A stretch of DNA of 64,000 nt, from contig JAXHSW010000020.1 of the NCBI GenBank assembly GCA_034190295.1, forward strand, positions 3,565 through 67,564. Direction: 5' to 3'. Positions 17,123 to 27,070 of this stretch are shown piece after piece. The DNA is from Okeania sp034190295. GTDB lineage: Bacteria > Cyanobacteriota > Cyanobacteriia > Cyanobacteriales > Microcoleaceae. The notes under the pieces were generated by a model. The model was given only the letters and a program-made list of their open reading frames with translations. It did not search any database and was not told the origin of the DNA. The translations under genes were made by a program, and so were the position numbers. How positions within the stretch are numbered: position 1 is the stretch's first letter; every line of letters starts with the position of its first letter.

Positions 17123-18628
17123 TTAATTATTCCTGTTTCTATTCCGATTATTACCCCCCCCAAGGAACACATTAGAAGTATCTCTCTGCAAAGAACGGAA
17201 AAACAGTACAAATTCCAGGGCACTCCTAATCGGCAGTGTATACTTTTCAAATAAATAGTTAAGTTGATCTATCCATGTTCTATCAATAACAATTATATCC
17301 TCATTCTGAAGTAAAATATTTTGAGAAGTATCGCCAAATATTGCTTTTTTACCATTTAGTTCGCGTCTAACTATTTTTCTTGTATCGCGATCGAATCGAA
17401 TCAAATTAATTTCTTCCAAATCTGCTGACTCCAATGCTATACCATTAAGAATATCTATTAATCTACTACCGTTCGGAAGATTAGTCGTAGCAAGGGTATC
17501 GTTAGGATTACTGAAAATACGGATAGTAATCTGTGCTGCACTTAAAGTCGATTTCCCAACTAGATCGCGGTCATAACCAAAGTCCGATCCTGGTTTTAAT
17601 GTAGGTACAATTACAGCATCCCCATCCTTAAGAAGAATATTAGGCAATTCCGTAGAATTTTGCAAGGGAGTGTATAAATCTATTATTTCTTCAATGACAG
17701 AACCATCGCTTAATTTCCGACGTACTAAGATGTTTCGTAGATCGGCAGTTAGAGATGCACCACCTGCAGCGAGTAAAGCAGAAGATACTTGATTTGCCTC
17801 ATAATAACCAGGTCTTTCTACTTCCCCATTCACAGTCACAGTACCAGTAGTTAATGGACCTGCTTGGCTATAATTAGTTAGTAATTCTCGATCCCTATCT
17901 TGAGCTACAATAGAATTTTGATAAGGTACAATCACTACATCTCCATCTTCTAGACGCAGCTCGGGAGGTGAACCACCCATTTGTAATGGGGTTAAAATAT
18001 CAACTCCCTGAGTAACTACAGACCCATCAGCTAAAGTCCTACGCACTTCTAAATTTCGCAAGTCTGCTGTAAAAGTGGTACCACCTGCTGCACTTAAAGC
18101 ATCTGAAATTTGATAATTTCCTCCTACTGGATAATACCCTGGTCTTGTAACTTCTCCAGCGATCGTCACTCGGACTGGACGTTGAACAAGTAAGGATATG
18201 GAGACTTCTGGATTAATGATAAATTGACTTAACTCAGAGGTAATTTTTGCTATTGCTTCTAATATTGTCAAATCTTGCAACAGCACTGTTCCTACTAAAG
18301 GTATTTGAATAGTACCTTCGGGACCAATAGTTGTCGCTATATTCAGGTCTGGAAATCTCTGAACTTGAATCGAAAGTTGGTCTCCAGGTCCGAGTAAGTA
18401 ACGTCTCAATCGTAAATCTGGGTCTGAGTCAAAATTCGGATTTAAGGGGGGAGAACCTACGGATGGTGCTTTAATCTGTGAAATATTTTGCTGAGAGTTA
18501 TTTGGAAATTGGATTTGTCCATAAGCTCTTTTGGCCAAAACGAGAGTTGCTAAGGAAGTAGTTACAGAAGTAGAGTATAAACTCGCTAATAATAAAGAAA
18601 TTACCTTTTGATAATAGAAGTTAATCAT
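17123..18628 (-). CDS. Wza-type polysaccharide export protein (PES + SLBB domains)
   Basis: 501 residues. N-terminal signal-like segment, a disordered linker, then a polysaccharide export domain (YLLGPGDQLSIQVQRFPDLN, GPEGTIQIPLVGTVLLQDLT) and at least two SLBB repeats (VRVTIAGEVTRPGYYPVGG, VTVNGEVERPGYYEAN, each followed by ALSAAGG/ALLAAGG). Wza-like proteins form the outer-membrane channel that works with Wzc. The C-terminal ~120 residues carry a further SLBB-like stretch and end in an Asn/Arg run. It sits between the exosortase-associated gene and the Wzc-like gene on the same strand, the usual setting. Confidence 0.92.
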   Translation of the reverse strand: MINFYYQKVISLLLASLYSTSVTTSLATLVLAKRAYGQIQFPNNSQQNISQIKAPSVGSPPLNPNFDSDPDLRLRRYLLGPGDQLSIQVQRFPDLNIATTIGPEGTIQIPLVGTVLLQDLTILEAIAKITSELSQFIINPEVSISLLVQRPVRVTIAGEVTRPGYYPVGGNYQISDALSAAGGTTFTADLRNLEVRRTLADGSVVTQGVDILTPLQMGGSPPELRLEDGDVVIVPYQNSIVAQDRDRELLTNYSQAGPLTTGTVTVNGEVERPGYYEANQVSSALLAAGGASLTADLRNILVRRKLSDGSVIEEIIDLYTPLQNSTELPNILLKDGDAVIVPTLKPGSDFGYDRDLVGKSTLSAAQITIRIFSNPNDTLATTNLPNGSRLIDILNGIALESADLEEINLIRFDRDTRKIVRRELNGKKAIFGDTSQNILLQNEDIIVIDRTWIDQLNYLFEKYTLPIRSALEFVLFFRSLQRDTSNVFLGGGNNRNRNRNN

Positions 18629-18711
18629 AGGTTTTGAAGTCGCTTAATCTGATTAAGTTTTCCCGGTCGTGTGGTTAAATATTTGCCTACATTACTATTA
18701 GCATTGGCAAA

Positions 18712-19431
18712 TTATTTGAATACTTCTTTTGTTAATGATGCTTGAATTTTTTGCCCAATAGATGTGAGTTTTGGCAGATAGGGGTCAATATCTCCTAAAG
18801 GTTCAATTGGAAATAAAATATTTACTGCTACCCAAGGTACGCGATTCCGAGATATCATAGCTAGTCTATCAGTCCAAAACCAGTCACCAGGTTCTGGACT
18901 ACCACCTCCTGGCCAGGCGTACCATTGCATAACTGCATAGGTTTGTTGATTTGTCCAACTTCTAAAGAATCTAGCTTCTATATCCGATCTATTTTGTTTT
19001 CTTGAGTCTGTAATGCTATCTCTATCAAGTGTCTGTGAGGTAAAACTAACTCGCTTGTACGAATCACTCTTCCAACGATAATACCCATTTATATCCATCC
19101 ATTCTACTTGAGGCTGGTCTTTTGGTCCATTTTGAGTTAGCAGCAACAACGTCACAGATTTATTTTCATAGTTAATGTTTTGAAGCAACCACTTACGATC
19201 GGCAATTGTCATTTCTCGATGAGATGTTGTTGTCAAATCAGGAAGAGTTAATCCATCTTTTCTTATTTGTTTTAACCTTTTGAGATTGGTAATTTTGGGG
19301 GTATTTTCCCATGACCATTTTCCTGCTATATAACCAGGTACAGTTCCTACTACTAAAACGATTAAAAGAAATACCAGTAATACTATTTGTGGGAATTGAT
19401 ACTTTTGCAGATTTTTTAAACTATAAACCAT
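18712..19431 (-). CDS. Cyanoexosortase B system-associated protein (EpsI-like)
   Basis: 239 residues. One N-terminal membrane anchor (FPQIVLLVFLLIVLVVGTVP) followed by an extracytoplasmic domain with WMDINGYYRWKSDSY and AVMQWYAWPGGGSPEPGDWF. This pattern matches the EpsI-like partner proteins encoded beside cyanoexosortases. Their role is unproven; they are thought to assist polymer or protein handling at the membrane. Placement directly between the exosortase and the exporter supports the call. Confidence 0.78.
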   Translation of the reverse strand: MVYSLKNLQKYQFPQIVLLVFLLIVLVVGTVPGYIAGKWSWENTPKITNLKRLKQIRKDGLTLPDLTTTSHREMTIADRKWLLQNINYENKSVTLLLLTQNGPKDQPQVEWMDINGYYRWKSDSYKRVSFTSQTLDRDSITDSRKQNRSDIEARFFRSWTNQQTYAVMQWYAWPGGGSPEPGDWFWTDRLAMISRNRVPWVAVNILFPIEPLGDIDPYLPKLTSIGQKIQASLTKEVFK

Positions 19432-19656
19432 ATTGAAGAGGTTATTTCAGTTATCAGTTAACAGTTATCAGTTATCACTACCTCTGCAATAGACCTCTCC
19501 GAAAAAGATATAGATTTTTTGCAGGAGTAGGCAACAGGCAACAGGTAAGATATGTTCGCGAAAAAGGCAGAAAAAATGATTTTTTAGGGTGAATTTTTAT
19601 TTCCAAAACCTGCTCTAATTAAAAGGTTGATTTATTTTCTGGAGATGTCTAATAAG

Positions 19657-19804
19657 GAGGCTTGACATAAGGAATATGCTCTTTTCTCTTGGTCGATTGA
19701 TATGGCGAGGAAACCTGCACCATCTCACCCTTCGGGAAGCTACGAAGATCGACCACTTTTTATCCCCTTAAAAGGGGAGGCGCATACCCAGAATTTTTCG
19801 GTAA
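19657..19804 (+). repeat. Family A dispersed repeat with internal insert
   Basis: GGCTTGACATAAGGAATATGC, CTTGGTCGATTG...GAAGATCGACC insert, CCCCTTAAAAGGGG stem, and the end TTTTTCGGTAA. It lacks the heptamer tail. Confidence 0.6.
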
Positions 19805-19911
19805 GAAGTTAAGTTCTACAAGGAAATTAATGTCTACAAACCCTAACTAATTGTAGACAGTAATTGATTTTTTGACATTTATTTTAGTTAAGATAAATCT
19901 CAAAACTACAC

Positions 19912-20056
19912 TCAATTGATGGGTGCATCTCAATCTTTGCAAAAATACTATTTTCCTATATATTCCCTGACGGAGCTGTTGCCTTTCGGAGCTGTTGCCT
20001 AAGAGCGATAAATTTTTGGCTTTATTCATGCATTATCGTTGCACCCCAATTGATGA
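19912..20056. repeat. Family E dispersed repeat at the exosortase 3' end
   Basis: The ends TCAATTGATGGGTGCA and TGCACCCCAATTGATGA are inverted repeats. The body contains TTGCAAAAATACTATTTTCC, GGAGCTGTTGCC repeats and GCGATAAATTTTTGGCTTT. It stops two bases from the exosortase stop codon. Other copies: about 32021-32148 and 51871-51984. Confidence 0.65.
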
Positions 20057-20058
20057 CT

Positions 20059-20952
20059 TTATGTATCAGCCTGATTTGCAGTTTCAACTGATGTTGTAAA
20101 ATGAGAATCTATCCAATTCATCATCAAAACTAATAAACCCAACATACAAGCAGAATACATATCTCCACCCCATCCTTCATGCAACCAATGAAAAGCTTCA
20201 TCTTGACCTGTACCATGAAAAATTGTTAGTATAGTGTTTCTGATAATATTTGCAGTGACACTAACCACTGTTGCACTAGAAAGTAAAAAAATTGTTTTAG
20301 CACGACTAGCTATAGCACCAGTCCAGTAAAGTAGCATTAGTGAAACATAGAGACTGGTGAATAACATTTTTAAACCTGCACAATGAGGGGCAACTTCAAC
20401 AATTCTGTCTCCTACATATAGATATATTTGTTCTACAATAACATCAATATTTAATTGTGTTAAAATGAAGCCAGCAATTGCAGCAATAAATTTTTGTAGA
20501 GGCAAGGCATAAGGTTCTATTAGATAAGGAATATGGTTAGGACTAGCAAGCAAAACGAAAATTAGTGGCATAACCATTAATTTTAATCCAGGAATTCCTT
20601 TAAACCAAAGACAAATTCCTGCTAGTATTAATGGAAAAGATAAGTTGATCAGGTCTGGGATACCACTTACATACCAAGCTCCTGCAAGTCCTAATAATAT
20701 GCCTCCCAAGGGGTGAAATATATTGGGTAATTGTTGCCATTTATGGCGATTATTCCAAACAATATAACCTGCAAAAGGTAGACCTATTATTCCATGACTA
20801 AAATATTCATGTTCTATACTTATACTTTTATTTAGCCAGCCTTCATACCAATAGAAAAGCAGAGGAATATACATCAGAAATATTAAGGCAGCGATCGCTA
20901 TTGTGAGTAGGTTTTGTTCAATAGCAATGGGAAATTTTTGGCGAGTTTGCAT
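20059..20952 (-). CDS. crtB: Cyanoexosortase B
   Basis: 297 residues, mostly membrane helices (about eight). Exosortases are membrane transpeptidases that recognise a C-terminal PEP-CTERM-type signal and release or attach the protein during export. The catalytic triad is visible: C191 in VAPHCAGLKMLFTSL, R238 in ANIIRNTIL and H258 in HWLHEGWGGD. Together with the EpsI-like gene, the Wza-like exporter and the Wzc-like ATPase downstream it forms a classic exosortase/EPS locus. No protein with an evident PEP-CTERM tail is in the window, so substrates must be elsewhere. The symbol follows cyanoexosortase naming, not the carotenoid gene crtB. Confidence 0.88.
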   Translation of the reverse strand: MQTRQKFPIAIEQNLLTIAIAALIFLMYIPLLFYWYEGWLNKSISIEHEYFSHGIIGLPFAGYIVWNNRHKWQQLPNIFHPLGGILLGLAGAWYVSGIPDLINLSFPLILAGICLWFKGIPGLKLMVMPLIFVLLASPNHIPYLIEPYALPLQKFIAAIAGFILTQLNIDVIVEQIYLYVGDRIVEVAPHCAGLKMLFTSLYVSLMLLYWTGAIASRAKTIFLLSSATVVSVTANIIRNTILTIFHGTGQDEAFHWLHEGWGGDMYSACMLGLLVLMMNWIDSHFTTSVETANQADT

Positions 20953-21352
20953 ACTTTTTAGTTTTATTGATATTAATTCAAAACATTAAAGTTTTAGACA
21001 AAATATGAATATTTGAGAAAAAAACTTCACAAGTTTAACTAGCTTTCAGCTATTAACTTGGGTTTAAATATCCTATTTAATTCCATTTTCCTGGATTTCA
21101 GCTATTTACCGTTCTCTGTTTGCGAAGCATGATTTTAGAACATACTGACTGCACCAATTGCCGAACAATTTTTAAATTTAATTTTTGGATAATTAAGATT
21201 TGGAGATAGCAAAAAAAAATGCTTCTTCTGCTAATTATTTATTCTGATTTTTTTCTATTTTATAGCTAAAATTAATTGCTTTTAGCTGATATTTTTCTGA
21301 GAAGACCCTGAATTTTAAAATCAATCAAATAAATCAATCAAATTAACAGTTA
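20953..21352. other. AT-rich gap, nothing recognised
   Basis: About 400 AT-rich bases between the exosortase and the aminotransferase. I see no gene, no family A/B copy and no clear hairpin; only short poly-A/T runs. Confidence 0.5.
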
Positions 21353-22483
21353 TTAATTAACAATCTTATTAATTGTTTCAACAACTTGATTAACTTGTTC
21401 CTCACTAATTACAGGATACATAGGTAGGGATAAAATCTGTTGACTGAGAATTTCACTATTGGGAAAGTCCCCTTGTTTGTAGCCTAAATTTTGATAAGCT
21501 GGTTGGAGGTGACAAGGTATAGGATAATGTATACCAACAGATATACCTTCGGCTGTTAATTTCTCTTTTAGGGTATCCCGGTTAATGGGAGATTCGTCCG
21601 TGACTCGAATCACATATAAGTGATAAATATGCCCGCTCCCACTCAAATTCTGTATGGGAATAATACCTTTTTCTTTCATTGGACTGAGGAGGCGGTCGTA
21701 TTTTTGGGCTGCTTGGTAGCGATCGCTATTCCAACTCTCTAAATAAGGAAGCTTGACATTTAGTACCGCAGCTTGTATAGTATCAAGCCTACTGTTAGTA
21801 CCTACTTCCTCATGGACATATTTACGCGGTGCGCCATAATTACGGAGACTTCGCATTTTATTTGCTACAACCGAATCCTCAGTAATAACCATTCCTCCAT
21901 TACCAAAGCAGCCTAAATTTTTACTTGGATAAAAGCTAAATGCCGCAGCTGTTCCTATACTTCCAGCACGATATCCTTCTCTTTGTGCCAAATGAGCTTG
22001 GGCTGCATCTTCAAATATAATCAAATTATTAGCTTGAGCAAAATCTTGTAATTCACTAGGAGCTACCATTTGACCATAAAGATGTACTGGTAATATTACC
22101 TTAGTCCTGGGGGTTATGGCCTTTTGAGCTGCTTTTAAGTCAATTAAGGCACTGTCAAGATTACAGTCCACTATAACCGGGATAGCACCAGCATGAAGTA
22201 CCCCAATTAATGTTGCAATAAATGTATTAGCAGGTAAAATTACTTCATCACCCGCACCAATACCACAAGCTTGAAGTCCTAGTGTTATAGCATCCGTCCC
22301 ACAAGCAACTCCTATAGCATTTTTCACTCCACAAGCTTCTGCAAATGAATTTTCAAATTTTTCTACTGCTTGACCAAGTATAAAGTCTCCTCTGTCTAAT
22401 ACTTCCTGGATGGCATTTTCTAGCTCTGTTTTTAGTGGTTGATGTTGGAGCTTGAGGTCAACGAAAGGAATATTTTTTGCCAT
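21353..22483 (-). CDS. DegT/DnrJ/EryC1/StrS-family sugar aminotransferase
   Basis: 376 residues, the normal length. These PLP enzymes add an amino group to a keto-sugar nucleotide for surface glycans. Visible: the N-terminal IPFVDLKLQH, cofactor contacts CGTDAITLGLQA and FEDAAQAHLA (D159), and the PLP lysine K188 in SFYPSKNLGCFGNGG. The C-terminal part (GISVGIHYPIPCHLQPAY) is typical. As the first gene of the minus-strand polysaccharide block it likely makes a precursor for the exported polymer, though the 400-base gap to the exosortase leaves the operon unproven. Confidence 0.93.
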   Translation of the reverse strand: MAKNIPFVDLKLQHQPLKTELENAIQEVLDRGDFILGQAVEKFENSFAEACGVKNAIGVACGTDAITLGLQACGIGAGDEVILPANTFIATLIGVLHAGAIPVIVDCNLDSALIDLKAAQKAITPRTKVILPVHLYGQMVAPSELQDFAQANNLIIFEDAAQAHLAQREGYRAGSIGTAAAFSFYPSKNLGCFGNGGMVITEDSVVANKMRSLRNYGAPRKYVHEEVGTNSRLDTIQAAVLNVKLPYLESWNSDRYQAAQKYDRLLSPMKEKGIIPIQNLSGSGHIYHLYVIRVTDESPINRDTLKEKLTAEGISVGIHYPIPCHLQPAYQNLGYKQGDFPNSEILSQQILSLPMYPVISEEQVNQVVETINKIVN

Positions 22484-23224
22484 TATTCATATAGTGCTGA
22501 TGACTAAAAATTTATTCAGATGAATTAGCTAACTGAAATATCGGGTAGTCCTGCGGAGGGTAATGGTATACAGCAAAAAAGAATACCAGTCATGGGAGCA
22601 AGATATTCCCACTGTTCTCGTCACAAACATTGCCGGACAATGCACGACCATTACAATACACCACCACCAAATATTGATTTACAATCTCTTAAGTGTTAAA
22701 AGTAATATTTTATACATTTTTTTGACTATGTTACCAAGTATAAGATAGCACAAATAACTATTGAGAATGGGCAAGATAGCCAATGAGCTTCAGCAAATAT
22801 TTTTATTATTGCTACAAATAATTATTGTTTATATAAGCAGAAACTTTATACCGGTAGGGTCTTAATAATATTTATATGTATTCTATAATAATAGAAAATT
22901 TAAAATGTTACTATGATGCAGTATGCCAAACTACAACTTGGGTAGCTATTCTGTAGACTAACCACAAATCTAATCAAAACCCTTATTTGTGTTTAAATGG
23001 TTAGTCCAGCCCACTTTTTTCAAGTAGGAGCATTTAATATTATTAGAAAAGTAATTCCCGATGCTTTTGGGGAATAAAGGGTTTGCCGTTTAATCCTGTA
23101 GTGTTTGACCCACTACGAATGACTAGACTTTCAGACTTTTGAGTAAGTTTGAGTGATTTTAGTTGAGCGGATTAACCTCAGAGAATATCGATATCTAGTG
23201 TTAGTTTTATTGGGAAAAAAATAA
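22484..23224. other. 740-base leader region of recA, no repeat family copies
   Basis: Intergenic between divergent DegT and recA genes, so it holds both promoters. A 61-codon frame at 22563 has unlikely composition. I looked for a cyanobacterial LexA box (AGTAC-N4-GTACT type) and see none; the nearest symmetry is TAGTGTTTGACCCACTA at about 23098-23114. Confidence 0.5.
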
Positions 23225-24313
23225 ATGGCTTCAGCTACAGATAACAAAGAAAAACAAAAAGCTTTAGATTCAGTCCTGAAAACTATAGAAAAAAGTTTTG
23301 GTAAAGGGTCAATTGTCCGTTTGGGAGATGCTACCCGGATGAAGGTAGAAACCATCCCCAGTGGAGCATTGACTTTAGACTTAGCATTGGGAGGTGGCTT
23401 GCCCAAGGGCAGAGTTATTGAAATATATGGCCCAGAAAGTTCGGGGAAAACTACCCTTGCTTTACACGCGATCGCCGAAATTCAGAAAACAGGAGGTGTT
23501 GCAGCTTTTGTAGATGCGGAACACGCTCTTGACCCCACTTATGCTGCTGCATTAGGGGTAGATATCGAAAATTTACTGGTCTCCCAACCTGATACTGGGG
23601 AGATGGGTTTGGAAGTAGTGGATCATCTGGTTCGATCTGTAGCTGTTGATATTGTAGTTGTTGACTCGGTGGCAGCATTAGTTCCTAGAGCTGAAATTGA
23701 GGGGGACATGGGAGATTCTCACATGGGTCTCCAAGCTCGTTTAATGAGTCAAGCGTTACGGAAAATTACAGGTAATATTGGTAAGTCTGGTTGTACTGTT
23801 GTCTTTCTCAACCAACTTCGACAAAAAATAGGTGTTGTTTATGGTAATCCAGAAACTACTACTGGTGGTAATGCTCTTAAGTTTTATGCTTCGGTAAGAC
23901 TTGATATTCGTCGTACACAAACTCTGAAAAAATCTTCAGAGGAATATGGTATTCATGTTAAGGTAAAAGTTGCTAAAAATAAGGTAGCTCCTCCATTCCG
24001 TATTGCTGAGTTTGATATTATTTTTGGTAAAGGAATTTCTAGTTTCGGTTGTATTATTGACCTAGCTGAAGAGACAGAAGTAATTAAGCGTAAAGGTGCT
24101 TGGTATAGCTACGGAGGAAGTAATTTCGCTCAAGGTAGAGAGAAAGCGATCGCTTATATGGAAGAAAATCCTGATTTTGCTAAAAAAATTGAAGACCAAG
24201 TTCGGGAAAAGTTAAATCACGGTGCTTTGGTTTCTGCTAATTCTGTGGCACCACCTGATGATATGGAAGAGGAAGAGGAAGAAGATGAAGTAGAAATTTT
24301 AGAAGAAGAGTAA
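23225..24313 (+). CDS. recA: RecA recombinase
   Basis: 362 residues. RecA forms filaments on single-stranded DNA and catalyses strand exchange in homologous repair. Visible: Walker A GPESSGKT (69-76), VDAEHALDP, Walker B IVVVDSVAALV, the L1 region EIEGDMGDSHMGLQARLMSQ, the Q-loop FLNQLRQKIGV and L2 NPETTTGGNALKFY. The C-terminus is a very acidic tail (a run of Glu/Asp) as in other RecA proteins. It is monocistronic, with a possible terminator after the stop. Confidence 0.99.
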   Translation: MASATDNKEKQKALDSVLKTIEKSFGKGSIVRLGDATRMKVETIPSGALTLDLALGGGLPKGRVIEIYGPESSGKTTLALHAIAEIQKTGGVAAFVDAEHALDPTYAAALGVDIENLLVSQPDTGEMGLEVVDHLVRSVAVDIVVVDSVAALVPRAEIEGDMGDSHMGLQARLMSQALRKITGNIGKSGCTVVFLNQLRQKIGVVYGNPETTTGGNALKFYASVRLDIRRTQTLKKSSEEYGIHVKVKVAKNKVAPPFRIAEFDIIFGKGISSFGCIIDLAEETEVIKRKGAWYSYGGSNFAQGREKAIAYMEENPDFAKKIEDQVREKLNHGALVSANSVAPPDDMEEEEEEDEVEILEEE

Positions 24314-24318
24314 ATTTT

Positions 24319-24358
24319 AGCTTTGATTAAGTATTTCAAAGCTGCAGTTATTTTATTA
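24319..24358 (+). terminator. Possible recA terminator
   Basis: The stem AGCTTTGA (24319-24326) / TCAAAGCT (24336-24343) with a 9-nt loop is followed by GCAGTTATTTTATT. The T-rich tail is imperfect, so this is only a candidate. Confidence 0.4.
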
Positions 24359-24521
24359 ATCACGGCTTATCCATAGACACTATATTGACTGAGGGCGAAT
24401 GCCATTCGCCCCTACATATGGTGTTTTCAAGGTAATTATGCGTAAGTCCTGATTAATGATAAATCTACAGATTATGCAACTTTGACACTCCAAGCACTAC
24501 TAATCTTTATTTCTTCTTCCT

Positions 24522-24554
<33 letters not shown>

Positions 24555-24596
24555 AGTAATTAAGACTAATATCATACACGCTCTTCACCAACACCA

Positions 24597-25484
24597 TTAT
24601 TTCTTTCGTAAAAAATCAAGCAACTCTCTATTCACTGTATGAGGTACTTCCTGCTGAATCCAGTGGCCACATTCAGGGATGACTTTTAACCAAAAAGGAG
24701 CTGCAATTAGTCGATCTAAACCTTCTGTCAGTTTTTGACTTAAAAAAGAATCTTCTTTTCCCCACAAAATTAAAGTAGGTGCTGTTATTAATGATGGCTT
24801 AGTATTAAAGTTTTTTAGCCAGTTTTGAGGTAAAAGAAATTGACGATAGTGATTAATTGCCGATACCAGCGCTCCTGGTTTTTCCAGAGCTGCTTGATAA
24901 ATTTGAGTAATTTCAGTAGTAAAGACACTTTTGCGAATAGCTTGCCCTTGAAAAACCCCTTTAATAAATTCTCTTAAATTTTGCTGAATCAGCCATTCTG
25001 GAATACCAGGAACTTGGAATGCTAATATATACCAACTTCGCCATAGTTGATCTATATTTCCTGTTATTTCTTGAATCAGTTTTTGTGGATGGGCCGCATT
25101 TAAAATTGCTAGGCGGTTAAGACATTGAGGAAACTTTTGGGCCAGATGCCACGCGATCGCTCCTCCCCAATCATGGCCTACAATATGAGCTTTAACATAA
25201 CCCAAACGTTCAATTAATCCCCGAATATCAGCAGCTAGAGTATCTAAGTCATAGCCGTTATCTGGTTTCTCGGAATCGTTGTACCCTCGTAAATCTGGTA
25301 CTACAACTTTATAATGACGGGCCAATGCAGGGATTTGATAGCGCCAAGAATACCAAAATTCAGGGAACCCATGAAGGAGTATAACTAATTCTCCTTCGCC
25401 CTGAGTAACATAATGTAGCCGTACATTATTAGTGTCTACGAAAAAATGTTGCCATTGAGACTCTATAAGACTCATAATTTGCAA
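24597..25484 (-). CDS. Alpha/beta hydrolase, epoxide hydrolase/haloalkane dehalogenase-like
   Basis: 295 residues from a TTG start; AGGAGA ends six bases before this TTG, whereas the ATG three codons later is spaced too far from it, so the TTG is preferred. Visible: oxyanion motif HGFPEF (38-43), nucleophile elbow GHDWGG with D105, acid D245 in WGKEDSF, and base H274 in CGHWIQQE. Asp as nucleophile is what separates epoxide hydrolases and dehalogenases from esterases. Substrate unknown. It converges on recA. Confidence 0.9.
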   Translation of the reverse strand: MQIMSLIESQWQHFFVDTNNVRLHYVTQGEGELVILLHGFPEFWYSWRYQIPALARHYKVVVPDLRGYNDSEKPDNGYDLDTLAADIRGLIERLGYVKAHIVGHDWGGAIAWHLAQKFPQCLNRLAILNAAHPQKLIQEITGNIDQLWRSWYILAFQVPGIPEWLIQQNLREFIKGVFQGQAIRKSVFTTEITQIYQAALEKPGALVSAINHYRQFLLPQNWLKNFNTKPSLITAPTLILWGKEDSFLSQKLTEGLDRLIAAPFWLKVIPECGHWIQQEVPHTVNRELLDFLRKK

Positions 25485-25645
25485 TCAACTCTCCTCTATT
25501 ACCACCAGACTTGTCTAATTTAGTAGTAGGTTTTGTCTGGTTAATATTAAACTTTTAATTTATCTATTTCTAGATTAACATCTGTTCAAGCTAGATGTAG
25601 ATAAATACGACATAAGTAGCTTTTCTTCTCTGAATTACAGATATT

Positions 25646-25955
25646 TTCAACAATTAATAATTAATAATTAATAATTAATTATTAACAAATACATCTCCTT
25701 CAGGACTTACGCAAATTGACTTTTAAAGCACCATCTGTAGGGGTGAATGGTATTCGCCCTCCCCATAAGTAGAGTCTCTGCATAAGTCCTCTCCTTGAAA
25801 AGAAGAAGATTGACGCGATCGGGAAAATTTTTTCTTCTGTTGGTTGATTGGAGGTCAGCGAGGAGACCTTGCCATACTACCCTACGGGAAGCTCCGAAGA
25901 TCGACCGCTTTTTTCTCCTTTAAAGGAAAGGTTTTAAACCTCGATTATTCGGTAA
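25646..25955 (+). repeat. Family A repeat interrupted by family B
   Basis: TTCAACAATTAATAATTAAT tract, ACATCTCCTT, then the family B element, then CTCCTTGAAAAGAAGAAGAT, a GGTTGATTGG...GATCGACCGC insert, TTTAAAGGAAAGG and the end TTATTCGGTAA. Removing the insertion restores a normal family A core. Confidence 0.75.
25701..25791. mobile_element. Family B MITE, 91 bp, 5-bp TSD TCCTT
   Basis: Ends CAGGACTTACGCA and TGCATAAGTCCTC are inverted repeats; direct repeats TCCTT flank it (25696-25700 and 25792-25796). The interior has GGGTGAATGG...GCCCTCCCC. Same length and TSD size as the copies at 36986-37076 and 56060-56150. Confidence 0.85.
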
Positions 25956-26246
25956 GTTGCTAATTTTTATACAAATTTCAGAAAAATTTTCCCGATCTAC
26001 TCAGACTTGATGGAATTGAAGAGAGATTTATATGAAATACTAAATTTGTTTCCATAATTTTTCCCCCATTATAATCTATGATTTAATGGGGGATTCAAAA
26101 CTGACGTTTTCCCCACGGCTATTGATAAGATTATAACATCAAAAATGTGCGCACCTATTGCTCAATTATTTTTCTGGTTGAAATTCATCTCACCGTTAAA
26201 TAAGTGCGATTATAACGGCTCGAGAACTTTCAACATTTATGATAAA

Positions 26247-26612
26247 CTAGATAACCTGGTTGAGACTTAAATCTTCCTGGGGAAGTTGACTAGAGTTTGG
26301 ACAAGGCTGAATCTGATTTTTCAGTAAATTAGCTAGCTCTTGTAACTGACTAATTGCTTCAGCTCCTTCTAATTTCATTAGTTCGCGATCGTCTCGCATC
26401 TCTGTCCATGTAATACCATAATCTGATACTAGAAAGCGAATCAGATGATTCTCTCCCAAGCTGACCATAAATGAGGCACTATTCATTTTACCTCCGCAGG
26501 TATAACAAGATGCCAAATATCCTCTATTCTCCAGCACAATTGCCAGAGCTTGCAAGTTCATTACTAGGTCTTGTACAAATTGACGATGTTGTTCTGCAAG
26601 TCTCAGAAACAC
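26247..26612 (-). CDS. DUF1815-family cyanobacterial protein
   Basis: 121 residues from a GTG start, fixed by AGGAGG six bases upstream. The sequence FVQDLVMNLQALAIVLENRG, ASCYTCGGKMNSASFMVSLG and LVSDYGITWTEMRDDRELM matches my memory of DUF1815, a conserved cyanobacterial family of unknown function. It has a CxxC pair (CYTCGG), but no known enzyme motif. The final ~20 residues are variable. Monocistronic. Confidence 0.75.
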   Translation of the reverse strand: MFLRLAEQHRQFVQDLVMNLQALAIVLENRGYLASCYTCGGKMNSASFMVSLGENHLIRFLVSDYGITWTEMRDDRELMKLEGAEAISQLQELANLLKNQIQPCPNSSQLPQEDLSLNQVI

Positions 26613-27070
26613 TGTTATCCTCCTATCACCACACCGTTAAATTTTAGACTTTGTTAAGGTCTTATGAAAATTTGGTGTTTGGCTTTTAAACATTAAGTAT
26701 ATCCTTAATATTTTTTTTAGCAAATTTCTTGAGTAGCCTTGAATACCAGATACTTGATTAGGTTAACTAATATAATTTTTGAGCAAGATATCAAGAGCAA
26801 CGTCCACCTATGCCCTATTTCTTTACTTTACAAAGATTCAAACACTATATTTAGGTTCCTAAATTAGAAATTTGAGTTCCTCAAATCTACAAATTATACA
26901 AATAATTAATCATGGTTATAAGTTAGTATAGTCTCAATATATATGAAAGTTACTTTCAATTATTAATTATTAATTATTACCTTTCCTTAGACTGCTATAA
27001 AATTAAATTTATCGCAAATCAAACTCTCATGAAAATCATTCATTGTTTAATCTTTTAGATATAGTTGTTA

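Larger units (their letters stand above)
19432..20058. other. Repeat-filled gap inside the exosortase locus
   Basis: TCAGTTA heptamers (19446-19478), a family A copy with insert (19657-19804) and a family E copy (19912-20056). A 60-codon minus-strand frame at 19847-20029 is only family E sequence. No gene seen. Confidence 0.7.
25485..26246. other. Gap with nested repeats
   Basis: A family A copy (25646-25955) is split by a family B MITE (25701-25791). The remaining ~290 bases up to the DUF1815 gene hold a short TAATGGGGG hairpin-like piece near 26070 and no gene. Confidence 0.7.

Noticed and set aside
19847..20029. 60-codon minus-strand frame
   Set aside because: Entirely family E repeat sequence, also present at 51871-51984 without the frame.
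22563..22748. 61-codon frame upstream of recA
   Set aside because: Composition and His/Ile runs look random; no ribosome binding site and no recognised motif.
23000..23224. LexA/SOS box before recA
   Set aside because: No AGTAC...GTACT-type palindrome visible; TAGTGTTTGACCCACTA is a weak symmetry only.
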